The notes beneath the pieces are model-generated. The model was given only the letters and a program-made list of their open reading frames with translations. It was not told the origin of the DNA and did not search any database. Positions 25,355 through 33,294 of a stretch of 64,000 bases of DNA are shown here, in pieces. The stretch comes from Paraburkholderia solitsugae (GTDB lineage: Bacteria; Pseudomonadota; Gammaproteobacteria; Burkholderiales; Burkholderiaceae), in NCBI RefSeq assembly GCF_013177695.1, contig NZ_WOEY01000083.1, positions 1 to 64,000 on the forward strand, read 5' to 3'. Position numbers and translations under genes: made by a program. The stretch's first letter is position 1. Each line of letters starts with the position of its first letter.

Positions 25355-26278
25355 ATGTGGTTCAAAAACCTTCAGCTGCACCGTCTTCCCGCTCCGTGGT
25401 CCGTCACCCCTGAACAAATGGAGAAATGGCTCGCGCCGCACGCGTTCGCGCCGGGCAATAGCGTCGAGATGCAAAGCCACGGCTGGGCGTCGCCGCGCGA
25501 CAACGATTCGCTGGTGTATTCGCTCAATGGCCAGATGCTGCTGGTGTTTCGCGCCGAAAAGAAACTGCTGCCGGCTTCGGTCGTCACGCAAGTGACCAAG
25601 GCACGCGCGCTCGAACTTGAAGAGCAACAGGGCTTCAAACCCGGCCGCAAACAGATGCGCGAACTCAAGGAGCAGGTGACCGACGAACTGCTGCCGCGCG
25701 CCTTCAGCATCCGCCGCGACACGCGTGTGTGGATCGACATCAAAAATGGCTGGCTCGTGATCGATGCGGGCTCGCAAGCGGTCGCCGACGAAGTGCGCGG
25801 TCTGCTGGTGAAGTCGATCGATCAACTGCCGCTCGGCACCGTGCGCGTCACGCAATCACCGGTTGCGGCGATGACCGAATGGCTGCTTTCCGGCGAAGGT
25901 CCCGCTGGCTTCACGCTCGACCAGGACACCGAATTGCGTTCGCCGACGGAAGGCAACGCGACAGTGCGCTACGTCGGACATACTTTGGACGCCGAAGATA
26001 TGCGCCGTCATATCGAAGCCGGCAAGCAATGCATGCGGCTCGCAATGACGTGGAACGATCGCGTGTCGTTCGTGCTGACGCCTTCGTTGATAATCAAGCG
26101 CATCGCGCCGCTCGACGTCCTCAAGGAAGCGAGCGACCCCACTGCGCAGAACGACGACGAGCGCTTCGATTCCGACGTCACGCTGATGACCGCCGAACTC
26201 GATCGCATGCTGTGCGATCTGCTCGACGCGCTGGGCGGCGAGCAGGGCGTGGAAATGCCGCAAGCCTCGGCTGCCTGA
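25355..26278 (+). CDS. rdgC: Recombination-associated protein RdgC
   Basis: A 307-residue protein matching RdgC along its length: MWFKNLQLHRL at the start, LVFRAEKKLLPASVV near 60, KPGRKQMRELKEQVTDELLPRAFS near 90-115, and DTELRSP with VRYVGHTLD near 190-210. RdgC forms a ring dimer around double-stranded DNA in the nucleoid and limits RecA-driven recombination. In Neisseria it affects pilin variation. It begins at ATG 25355 and is monocistronic. A repeat block and a hairpin follow the stop codon. Confidence 0.95.
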   Translation: MWFKNLQLHRLPAPWSVTPEQMEKWLAPHAFAPGNSVEMQSHGWASPRDNDSLVYSLNGQMLLVFRAEKKLLPASVVTQVTKARALELEEQQGFKPGRKQMRELKEQVTDELLPRAFSIRRDTRVWIDIKNGWLVIDAGSQAVADEVRGLLVKSIDQLPLGTVRVTQSPVAAMTEWLLSGEGPAGFTLDQDTELRSPTEGNATVRYVGHTLDAEDMRRHIEAGKQCMRLAMTWNDRVSFVLTPSLIIKRIAPLDVLKEASDPTAQNDDERFDSDVTLMTAELDRMLCDLLDALGGEQGVEMPQASAA

Positions 26279-26330
26279 GTGACGTTTTCCGAGCTACGTT
26301 GGCCTGAGTGAAGTTCGCCTGAGCTGCATT
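26274..26330. repeat. Four degenerate 14-15-bp repeats starting at the rdgC stop codon
   Basis: CCTGAGTGACGTT, CCGAGCTACGTT, CCTGAGTGAAGTT and CCTGAGCTGCATT start at 26274, 26289, 26303 and 26318. The first copy includes the rdgC stop codon. Confidence 0.55.
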
Positions 26331-26342
26331 TATCCGTTGCGG

Positions 26343-26372
26343 GCCGGCGCGTTGAGACTGCATCGCGCCGGC
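26343..26372 (+). terminator. Perfect 9-bp hairpin downstream of rdgC
   Basis: GCCGGCGCG (26343-26351), a 12-base loop and CGCGCCGGC (26364-26372) form a perfect stem, followed by the moderately T-rich ACTTGTTA. It is a plausible terminator for rdgC. Confidence 0.45.
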
Positions 26373-26545
26373 ACTTGTTAAGCCAGATTATGCATATCTG
26401 AATCCGGCTTAATAAAATTTACCCTTCATGTCCCGGCCGTCACACTGCTTGTGCTGACGGTGCAAGCCGTCAGGAACCTTCCGATCCATCGACGCGCGCC
26501 ACGCTTCCCATCATGCGAGCCGCGTCATCCTGACCAGGACTCGAC

Positions 26546-26896
26546 ATGAAAATCGCTCACTTGATGCTCGCCCTCGGCCTTGCTTGCGCCGCCTTCGCCA
26601 CTTCCACTGCCATGGCTGCCGACGCGACGTATCCGCCTGCGCCGCTGCCTCCTTACGCGCAGGATGAATTGCAGAAGGTGATCGATGCCGCGACGGGGCC
26701 ATTGCCCGCTGTACAACATTCACCGGCCGCACCGCAAAGCGCGGCCACCCTGCAAAGCCCCGCCGTGTCGCAGAAGGGTCCTTATGCCGCCCCGCGCGTC
26801 ATGCCGCACGATGAGTCGCATGCAGGCGCGAGCGCGGGCAAGCGCGGCGCCCGTCCGTCGAAGGCGCATCGGCATGAGCGTCACAAGTACGTCTGA
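26546..26896 (+). CDS. Secreted Pro/Ala-rich small protein of unknown function
   Basis: A 116-residue protein. A Sec signal peptide (MKIAHLMLALGLACAAFATSTAMA) ends near residue 25. A short conserved-looking helix, YAQDELQKVIDAATG, follows, then a low-complexity Pro/Ala/Ser linker and a basic, His-rich C-terminus (SKAHRHERHKYV). The tail could bind metal or an anionic cell-envelope polymer; that is speculation. ATG 26546 has AGGA upstream. No operon partner is evident. Confidence 0.6.
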   Translation: MKIAHLMLALGLACAAFATSTAMAADATYPPAPLPPYAQDELQKVIDAATGPLPAVQHSPAAPQSAATLQSPAVSQKGPYAAPRVMPHDESHAGASAGKRGARPSKAHRHERHKYV

Positions 26897-27065
26897 GGAT
26901 CTCGCCGCGACCGCGTGGCGTCGATGCGCCATGCATACGCGAAGTGGCGCGGCGTGAAAGCGGCGTTACGCATCGATCGCCGCTACACCGGACCGTGCTA
27001 CGCCGGTACCGTGAATTTGGTTAAGATTGCGATCAGAAAGGCACATCAATCACGGAGAGCTCGCG

Positions 27066-28487
27066 ATGGTTCGACTGGTTATGATCCTGCTAGGTGTCGA
27101 TTATCTGCGCACGCGCTGGCGTTCGTTGCAGTTGATCGGCTGGGTGAGCCTGGTGCTCGGCGTGGTGGTGTTCATCGACGCGCTCGATAGCGCGCTCTAT
27201 TTCCCGATTACGCCGTTTGCATTATTGCTGCTGCTCGAAGGGCTCGCCACGCTGGCGGTCGCCTGGACCGGCATGGGCGGGCAACGCACGCTGCGCTATG
27301 TGAAGGGCTTCGCATTCTGCTTTGCGGCGGCGCTGATTCTCGCCGGCCATCATCACGGCAACTTCATTCTGTCGATGATCTTCGGCACGCTCTTTCTGGC
27401 CGATGGTCTGCTCCAGATCGTCTCCGCGAAGGTCGTCCGTTATCGCACGTGGCGGCTCGCGATGATCGGCGGGGGCGTTGAAATCGCGCTGGCGATTTTC
27501 TTCTATCAGCCGTATCCGACGCACTATGTGGGCACCGTGCCGTACTGCCTCGGCCTCGGCTTGATGTTCGCCGGCTGGAACATGATTTTGCTGAGTATGC
27601 GCGTGCGGCGTCTCGCGTCGAATCCCGCGGTGGCTTCCGATGATGCCAGCGCCGATGCAGCCAACTCTGCCGCGAGTGCGGTCGCTCCCGGCCGGTTGAG
27701 CGCGGTCGAATGGGACGGCCCGCCCACCGCCGATGAAGACGCGTTGACTGTCCATGTGTGGACGCCGGTGGGCTCGTCCAAGGGCGAGGCGCGGCGACAG
27801 TTGATCGTCGATCGCTACATCGCGGCGGTGGATCGTAACGGTGTGATTTCGACCGGACATGCCGCGCTCGAATCGCCTGAGGGCATCTACGTCAGCTTGT
27901 ATCCGGGCGTCGAGATCGATCGTTCGCCCGACGATTTTGCGCGGCTGCTGCGCGCGACGCGCGAGAACGACGTCCCCGGTGTATTCCAGCCCGATTACCC
28001 GACCGAATCGAAAGCATGGTGTCCGTCGACGGTTCAGGTGCGCATTCGCAATTACGATCCGGCGCGCCTGCGCCGTTTCTGGGACACCTATCGTCAGGAC
28101 ACGACCTACAACCTGACGCACCGCAATTGTTCGAGCACCGTATCGCGCGCGCTGGAAGCGGCGATCGAAGGCGCGTCGGCGCGCGTATGGGGCAACCTCG
28201 GCGGCTGGCGGCCATTTTTGCGCGTGATTACGACGCCGGAATTGTGGGTGGCAGCACAACTTCGCAAGCGCGCCGCGACGATGGCGTGGACCCCCGGCCT
28301 CACGCTCGACTATGCGCGCGCGCTCAGCATGCTTGCCGACCCGCGTCCGTCGGGCTGGGTGAAGATGGCGCGCCTCGCCGTGCGCAGAATGGTGCATTCG
28401 CGGCAGCAATGGCGTGAGGAAGCGCGCAGTGCGCCGGCCTCACAGGAAGCCGCGCGCGAGCATGTTGCTGACGCGGTGCGTGATTGA
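27066..28487 (+). CDS. HdeD-like (DUF308) membrane domain fused to a putative papain-like domain
   Basis: A 473-residue protein with two parts. Residues about 15-190 hold six hydrophobic helices, with GWVSLVLGVVVFIDALD and MIFGTLFLADGLLQIVSA, the HdeD/DUF308 pattern of acid-stress membrane proteins. After a polar linker, residues 225-400 form a soluble domain with STGHAALESPEGIYVSLYPG (His near 265) and NLTHRNCSSTVSRALEAA (Cys near 356). The His-before-Cys order and the NC motif recall permuted NlpC/P60 or LRAT-like papain folds, implying a peptidase, amidase or acyltransferase. This assignment comes from motif reading only. ATG 27066 has GGAG upstream. No partner genes are obvious. Confidence 0.65.
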   Translation: MVRLVMILLGVDYLRTRWRSLQLIGWVSLVLGVVVFIDALDSALYFPITPFALLLLLEGLATLAVAWTGMGGQRTLRYVKGFAFCFAAALILAGHHHGNFILSMIFGTLFLADGLLQIVSAKVVRYRTWRLAMIGGGVEIALAIFFYQPYPTHYVGTVPYCLGLGLMFAGWNMILLSMRVRRLASNPAVASDDASADAANSAASAVAPGRLSAVEWDGPPTADEDALTVHVWTPVGSSKGEARRQLIVDRYIAAVDRNGVISTGHAALESPEGIYVSLYPGVEIDRSPDDFARLLRATRENDVPGVFQPDYPTESKAWCPSTVQVRIRNYDPARLRRFWDTYRQDTTYNLTHRNCSSTVSRALEAAIEGASARVWGNLGGWRPFLRVITTPELWVAAQLRKRAATMAWTPGLTLDYARALSMLADPRPSGWVKMARLAVRRMVHSRQQWREEARSAPASQEAAREHVADAVRD

Positions 28488-28687
28488 TGGGCTAGGCGCC
28501 GCGGTTGCCCAACTTCGACGTTGCGGTAAAAACAGCAGACGTATCAAGAGCTTGCCGATCTTGCCGGATAGTTATGCACAGATTTGCGAACAGATTCTGT
28601 TGATAACTTCCGCACGCAGCGGCGCTTCCGCCAAATGAGTGAATTCAACCAATTTGGCGGGTGTATGCTGAAATCGAAAACTTATCG

Positions 28688-28837
28688 ATGACAGCACCCC
28701 ACCACGCCAAATTATGGCTGTGGCTCATTCAGGATCAAGCCGTGCCGGGCGCTGAGCGCCTGCTGCGGCAGCAGTTTTACCAGCGTGAACGTGATGCTCA
28801 GGACGAACCCAGTTGCATCCATCGGCCTGTCAGATGA
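28688..28837 (+). CDS. Small 49-residue ORF overlapping the transglutaminase start
   Basis: Reads MTAPHHAKLWLWLIQDQ, then PGAERLLRQQFYQRERDAQD, and stops at TGA 28835-28837. Its stop overlaps the ATG of the next gene by four bases (ATGA), the usual sign of translational coupling. The peptide could form an amphipathic helix with a Trp-rich start. There is no strong ribosome site and no family I recognise. It may be a real small protein or a leader peptide, or chance. Confidence 0.4.
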   Translation: MTAPHHAKLWLWLIQDQAVPGAERLLRQQFYQRERDAQDEPSCIHRPVR

Positions 28838-29733
28838 TTGAGCCACAACGTTTCACGGTGCGTCACGTCAGCGTCTACCGTTACTCGGAACCCGTGCGGT
28901 TCGGCGAGCACAGGATGATGTTCCGCCCGCGCGCCAGCCACGACTTGCGCCTCGTCACGAACCGGCTGGTGATTACGCCGACGCCGTCGCGACTGCACTG
29001 GCTGCACGACGTGTTCGACAACTCGGTGGCGGTCGCGAGTTTCGCGGGTAAGGCGAGCGAATTGCGCTTCGACAGCGAAGCGACGCTTGAACACTTCGAA
29101 ACGCCCATGCCCGATTACGCGCTCGAACCGTACGCGGTGAACTGGCCGTTCGCGTACACCAACGAGGAAGCCTCCGATCTCGTGAACGCGCGCAGCCGAC
29201 AGTATCCGGACAGCGACGTGGACGAGTGGGCGCGCCGCTTCATTCCTGTGCAGGGCGGTAGCGGTGCGCGCGGCAAGAACGGCACAGGCGGCACGATGGC
29301 GCTACTGCGCGCGATGACGCTTGAAATAAAAAGCACGTTTTTCTATGTGCGCCGCACGGAGAAGGGCGTGAACCGTCCTGGCGACACCTTGCGCAACCGC
29401 AGCGGCAGTTGCCGCGATTTCGCGGTGCTGATGATGGACGCCGTGCGCTCGCTTGGCCTCGCGGCGCGCTTTGTCAGCGGTTACCTGTTCGTGCCCGAGC
29501 ACGACGCCACGCAAGGCGGCGGTGCGACGCATGCATGGTTGCAGATCTATTTACCGGGCGCCGGCTGGGTCGATTTCGATCCGACCAATAGCATAGTCGG
29601 CAATCGCCATCTGATTCGGGTGGCGGTGGCGTGGAACTACTACCAGGCGTTGCCGTTGTGGGGCACATGGCATGGCGCGCCGCATTCGTTTCGCGGTTTG
29701 CAGGTCGATGTGAGTGTGACCGAGGGCGAGTGA
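28834..29733 (+). CDS. Transglutaminase-like cysteine-protease-fold protein
   Basis: A 299-residue cytosolic protein. The N-terminal beta domain (QRFTVRHVSVYRYSEPVRFGEHRMMFRPR) is typical of bacterial transglutaminase-like proteins. The catalytic core follows: Cys near 192 in RSGSCRDFAVLMMDAVR, His near 232 in ATHAWLQIYLPG, and Asp near 248 in GWVDFDPTN. The complete Cys-His-Asp triad suggests an active peptidase or amide-forming enzyme. In many bacteria such genes accompany an alpha-E protein and an ATP-grasp enzyme; neither is present here. ATG 28834 overlaps the preceding small ORF. A second family member follows after 114 bp. Confidence 0.85.
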   Translation: MIEPQRFTVRHVSVYRYSEPVRFGEHRMMFRPRASHDLRLVTNRLVITPTPSRLHWLHDVFDNSVAVASFAGKASELRFDSEATLEHFETPMPDYALEPYAVNWPFAYTNEEASDLVNARSRQYPDSDVDEWARRFIPVQGGSGARGKNGTGGTMALLRAMTLEIKSTFFYVRRTEKGVNRPGDTLRNRSGSCRDFAVLMMDAVRSLGLAARFVSGYLFVPEHDATQGGGATHAWLQIYLPGAGWVDFDPTNSIVGNRHLIRVAVAWNYYQALPLWGTWHGAPHSFRGLQVDVSVTEGE

Positions 29734-29847
29734 GGGGCGAGCCGGGTGAATGGGCGGGTACCCATCGAACGTGTTAGCTGGGAGCGTCAACTCAGGTTGT
29801 TCGCCGGGCGCATCAATTGAACGTTTCAACTGGAAGAGGGTGTCGTG

Positions 29848-30678
29848 ATGAAATTGCGCGTTGGCTACGAGCTGGTCTATGAGTGCGTGCAACCGACGCC
29901 GATGATGTTGATGTTGAACACGCACTTTTCGCACGCGACGGACGTGTTGAGTGGAGATTTGCTGGCGGTCGATCCGCCGGTGCCGATCAGGCAGTATCGC
30001 GATGGCTTTGGCAACCTATGCAGCCGTGTCGTGGCGCCGCAGGGACGGTTTGCATTGTCGACGAGTGCGGTGCTCGAGGTGTCGTCTGAGCCGGAGAGGC
30101 GGCCGCCGTTTACCGAGCAGCATGCCGTGGAGGCGTTGCCTGATGATTCGCTGGTATTTCTGCTGGGCAGTCGTTATTGCGAAACGGATTTGCTATCCGA
30201 ATTTGCGTGGCAGACGTTCGGCAAGATGCCGCTCGGTCGCGGGCGGGTGGATGCGATTTGCAACTACGTGCACAACCACATTGTGTTTGGCTACGATTTC
30301 GCGCGGCCGACCAAGACCGCCTGGCAGGCGTGGCAGGAAAGGAAGGGCGTATGCCGGGATTTCGCGCATCTGGCCGTGACGCTGTGCCGGGCGATGAATA
30401 TACCGGCGCGGTATTGCACGGGTTATATCAGCGATGTCGGCACGCCACCGCCTTATGCGACCATGGATTTTGCGGCGTGGTTCGAGGCGTATGTTGGCGG
30501 GTGCTGGCAGACCTTCGATCCGCGGAATAATGTGCCCCGTACGGGGCGGGTTTTGATGGCGCGAGGGAGAGATGCTGCGGATGTCGCGATCAGCAATGCG
30601 TTTGGGCCTACGACACTGCTGAAGTTCGATGTGGTGTGCGAGGAAATTCAGGTTTCTTCTGCCACTGAAAGAACCTGA
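29848..30678 (+). CDS. Transglutaminase-like protein lacking the usual active-site His
   Basis: A 276-residue paralogue of the upstream protein. The N-terminal beta domain (LRVGYELVYECVQPTPMMLMLN) leads to the core with Cys near 169 in RKGVCRDFAHLAVTLCRAM and Asp in WQTFDPRNNVPRTGRVLMARGRD. The position that holds the catalytic His in its neighbour (THAW) reads DFAAWFEAY here, so Ala replaces His. Either this subgroup uses another base or the protein is non-catalytic. ATG 29848 has a strong GGAAGAGGG site; GTG 29845 is one codon earlier. Its codons are less GC-biased than the upstream gene's. Probably co-transcribed. Confidence 0.82.
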   Translation: MKLRVGYELVYECVQPTPMMLMLNTHFSHATDVLSGDLLAVDPPVPIRQYRDGFGNLCSRVVAPQGRFALSTSAVLEVSSEPERRPPFTEQHAVEALPDDSLVFLLGSRYCETDLLSEFAWQTFGKMPLGRGRVDAICNYVHNHIVFGYDFARPTKTAWQAWQERKGVCRDFAHLAVTLCRAMNIPARYCTGYISDVGTPPPYATMDFAAWFEAYVGGCWQTFDPRNNVPRTGRVLMARGRDAADVAISNAFGPTTLLKFDVVCEEIQVSSATERT

Positions 30679-30737
30679 AGCTCCCAGTCCGACATGCGGG
30701 CACGCACTGTCACGGTCTTCAGGCGCGGCGCGCGACG

Positions 30738-31946
30738 TCATTCCCCAAGCGCCAGCGCGCGCTTGCGCCGCAGCAGCACCGAGCCGATCGATACCGCCGC
30801 GCCGATGCAGCCCATCGCCATCGAGAGAATCACGATCAGCCAGCCGGTTTGTGCCCGTGCCGAAAACACGCCGACCAGCAGACCGGCGAGCGGTTGCGTC
30901 ATGTTGTTCAACAGAATCACCACGCCGGTCGTCTTGCCATAGTCCTCGGGCGGAATGATTTTCTGCCGTGCGCTGCGAATGTAGACATTGAACATCTTGT
31001 CGAAGCCGACAATCAGCAGAAAGCCGAGCGTATAGCCCCAAGGCGCCGAACTCACCCCGGCGATCACGCCACCCGCACAGATTGAGACGAACGCGACCCG
31101 GCCGAGTGTCTGTGTAGGCCAGACGTTACGCGCGATCGTCAACAGGATCAGCACTGTGGCCACAGCGCCGCCAGTCTGCAGGCCGGCGTAGTAGCGGCTC
31201 GATTGCGCGTGAAAGCCCGTGACCATCGCGGCTGACGTCGCGAGAGTCACGCCGATCACCAGATTTTCGGCGGCGGCGAGCAGCACGACTTTTTTCAGGC
31301 CGGGTAGAACGAGTACATGGCGCAACGCGATGCGCATGGGCATCGCCCAGTGACCCGCTGCAACGGGCGGTGGATCACCGGCGCGGAACCCGCTGGTGCG
31401 TTGCCATAGCAGCAGCGACGCATCGGCAAGCAGAAACAGCGCGCCGGTTGCGCCGACCACCCATTCCCAGCGCCACAAGCCGAGCATCAGCGCGGCCAGC
31501 ATCGGGCCGAGTACGAAGCCCAACTGGTCCGCCAACTGCGAGTAGGCGAGCACACGCTGGAACTGCTGCGTGCTGAAAATTTGCGGCAGCATCACTTCGC
31601 GTGCGACCAGCCCCTGGCTCGTGAGCACACCGCACAATGCCGACAGCGCGATCAGCCAGCCGATGCCGCCGAACAGCACATAAGCCAGCACGCCGCCGAA
31701 GCACACCGCCGCCCGCACGGTCTGACTCACCCGCATCAGCTTGAGCGGCGAGATGCGGTCGCACAATGCGCCAAAGAAGGGAAAGACCAGGTAGCGCGGC
31801 AGCGTTTCGATAAAGAACGCAAGACCCGACCACGACACCTGGTGTGTCGTCTGAAACACGACGAGCGGCACGAGGAACAGCAGCACCTGATCGGCGAGAC
31901 GCGCGACAAACAGCGAGCAGAAGAAAGCCTGATGGTTGGCGCGCAC
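30738..31946 (-). CDS. MFS transporter
   Basis: A 402-residue inner-membrane protein with about 12 hydrophobic helices in two halves. The first loop carries FGALCDRISPLKLMRVSQ, the MFS motif A region (G-x-L-x-D-R). The substrate is unknown. The pattern (LPRYLVFPFFGALCDR, VSQTVRAAVCFGG) is that of the drug/metabolite efflux branch related to enterobactin exporters. It begins at ATG 31946. It lies downstream of the two VOC genes on the same strand, with a 51-bp gap, so it may be co-transcribed with them. Confidence 0.85.
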   Translation of the reverse strand: MRANHQAFFCSLFVARLADQVLLFLVPLVVFQTTHQVSWSGLAFFIETLPRYLVFPFFGALCDRISPLKLMRVSQTVRAAVCFGGVLAYVLFGGIGWLIALSALCGVLTSQGLVAREVMLPQIFSTQQFQRVLAYSQLADQLGFVLGPMLAALMLGLWRWEWVVGATGALFLLADASLLLWQRTSGFRAGDPPPVAAGHWAMPMRIALRHVLVLPGLKKVVLLAAAENLVIGVTLATSAAMVTGFHAQSSRYYAGLQTGGAVATVLILLTIARNVWPTQTLGRVAFVSICAGGVIAGVSSAPWGYTLGFLLIVGFDKMFNVYIRSARQKIIPPEDYGKTTGVVILLNNMTQPLAGLLVGVFSARAQTGWLIVILSMAMGCIGAAVSIGSVLLRRKRALALGE

Positions 31947-31997
31947 CGTTCATGTCTCGCCGTTTATGGGTCGAGACCGATCCTATCAAAGATTGCG

Positions 31998-32471
31998 TCA
32001 GCCGCCCCGATAAGCCTGTTCGAGCAATGCGATATCGAGCTTGACCATTTTCATCATGGCTTGCATCACACGGCTCGCTTTCGCGGCATCCGGATCGCGC
32101 AGCATCTGGGGAAGGGCGTCCGGCACGATCTGCCACGACACGCCGAACTTGTCCTGAAGCCAGCCGCATTGCATCGGCGCGCCGCCGTCCAGGAGCTTCG
32201 CCCAATAGCCGTCAACCTCCTGTTGCGACGAGCAGTGCACGAACAGCGAAATAGCCGGCGTGAAGCTGTATTGCGGGCCGCCGTTCAAGGCCGCGAACTC
32301 CTGACCTTCCAGCTCGAAGGTGACGAACAGCACGTCTCCCTTCTTCCCGGGGCCGGCATCCGTGTAGTGCATCGTGGTGGTGATGCGCGAATCGGGGAAC
32401 ACCGACGTGTAGAAGCGGGCGGCTTCTTCCGCGTTACCGTCGAACCACAGGCATGGCGAAATCCTTTGCAT
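31998..32471 (-). CDS. VOC-superfamily protein (PhnB/3-demethylubiquinone-9 methyltransferase-like fold)
   Basis: A 157-residue small dimeric fold protein of the glyoxalase/bleomycin-resistance superfamily. It has ISPCLWFDGNAEEAARFYTSVFPDSRI at the start, LFVTFELEGQEFAALNGGP near 50, and a VSWQIVPDALPQML segment. The family often binds a metal and a small organic molecule; the actual ligand is unknown. ATG 32471 is fixed by a perfect AGGAGG four bases upstream, which rules out a much longer frame reaching 32777. It follows a second VOC gene in the same direction after 32 bp. Confidence 0.85.
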   Translation of the reverse strand: MQRISPCLWFDGNAEEAARFYTSVFPDSRITTTMHYTDAGPGKKGDVLFVTFELEGQEFAALNGGPQYSFTPAISLFVHCSSQQEVDGYWAKLLDGGAPMQCGWLQDKFGVSWQIVPDALPQMLRDPDAAKASRVMQAMMKMVKLDIALLEQAYRGG

Positions 32472-32503
32472 ACGACCTCCTCGTGCTGAATGGCGTGCGC
32501 GGC

Positions 32504-32980
32504 TTATTGCGGGCCGCACTCCATACCTTGCATGGCTTGCTGGATCTGTTCCGGGCTCAGGTCGCGCTTGTGCGTGGCGAGCGACCAGCTGTGGCCGAAC
32601 GGGTCCTTCAACTGCCCGTAGCGGTCGCCCCAGAACATGTCGGCAACCGGCATGGCAACGGTCGCGCCGGCCTCGACGGCCTGCTTGAAACTGGCGTCGA
32701 CATCTTCCACATAGTGGTGAATCGTGACCGGCGTGCCTTTCAGCGTGTTCGGGCCGAGCGCGTTGTGATCGGGCCATTCGTCGGTCAGCATCAGCATGGA
32801 GTCGCCGATCTTCAGGCAGGCGTGCATCACCTTGCCACCGGGGCCGGGCATACGAAACTGCTCGACAGCGTTGAAGGCCTTGGCGTAGAACGCGATGGCG
32901 TCCGCGGCGTTAGCGCAAATCAGATAGGGGGTCAGCGAGTGCATCCCGTCCGGGATCGGTTTGACAGCGGGGCTGGACAT
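32504..32980 (-). CDS. VOC-family protein, PhnB-like
   Basis: A 158-residue PhnB-type VOC protein. It has HSLTPYLICANAADAIAFYAKAFNA near residue 15, MHACLKIGDSMLMLTDEWPD near 52, and DMFWGDRYGQLKDPFGHSWSLATHKRD near 115. PhnB-like proteins resemble glyoxalase I but usually lack glyoxalase activity; their ligand is unknown. ATG 32980 has AAGGAG 8 bases upstream. It is first in a likely unit with the downstream VOC gene and perhaps the MFS gene. Confidence 0.87.
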   Translation of the reverse strand: MSSPAVKPIPDGMHSLTPYLICANAADAIAFYAKAFNAVEQFRMPGPGGKVMHACLKIGDSMLMLTDEWPDHNALGPNTLKGTPVTIHHYVEDVDASFKQAVEAGATVAMPVADMFWGDRYGQLKDPFGHSWSLATHKRDLSPEQIQQAMQGMECGPQ

Positions 32981-33230
32981 GACGGCGACTCCTTGAAGTA
33001 ACAGGTTCGTGAGGTGAAAGACCGACCGCGTGAGCCAGGTCTTCAACGTTACGACGAGTACATCCCCTTTGAATCGACACTCCGGGAAAAATATTTTTAA
33101 GCACGCCCGTGCGGCGCGGGCGTCGACGCAGGCGTGACCTCGCAGCCGTGGTCGCAGGCGCGAGCGTAGGCGTGGTCGTATGACGTGTGGTCGTAGGCGC
33201 GGCCGTGCGGCGCGTGCTCGCCACGCAGGA

Positions 33231-33294
33231 TCAACCGGCCGGGTTGTCTTCTTCCGACGGTATGTCAACCGGCCGGATTGTCGTCGTCCGGCGG
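33231..33294. repeat. 30-bp direct duplication of a gene end
   Basis: Positions 33231-33260 and 33265-33294 are direct copies, identical at 26 of 30 bases, 34 bp apart. The second copy is the 3' end of the NlpC/P60 gene, encoding a PPDDDNPAG end plus stop. The first copy lies beyond the stop and would encode PSEEDNPAG plus stop. Confidence 0.75.
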
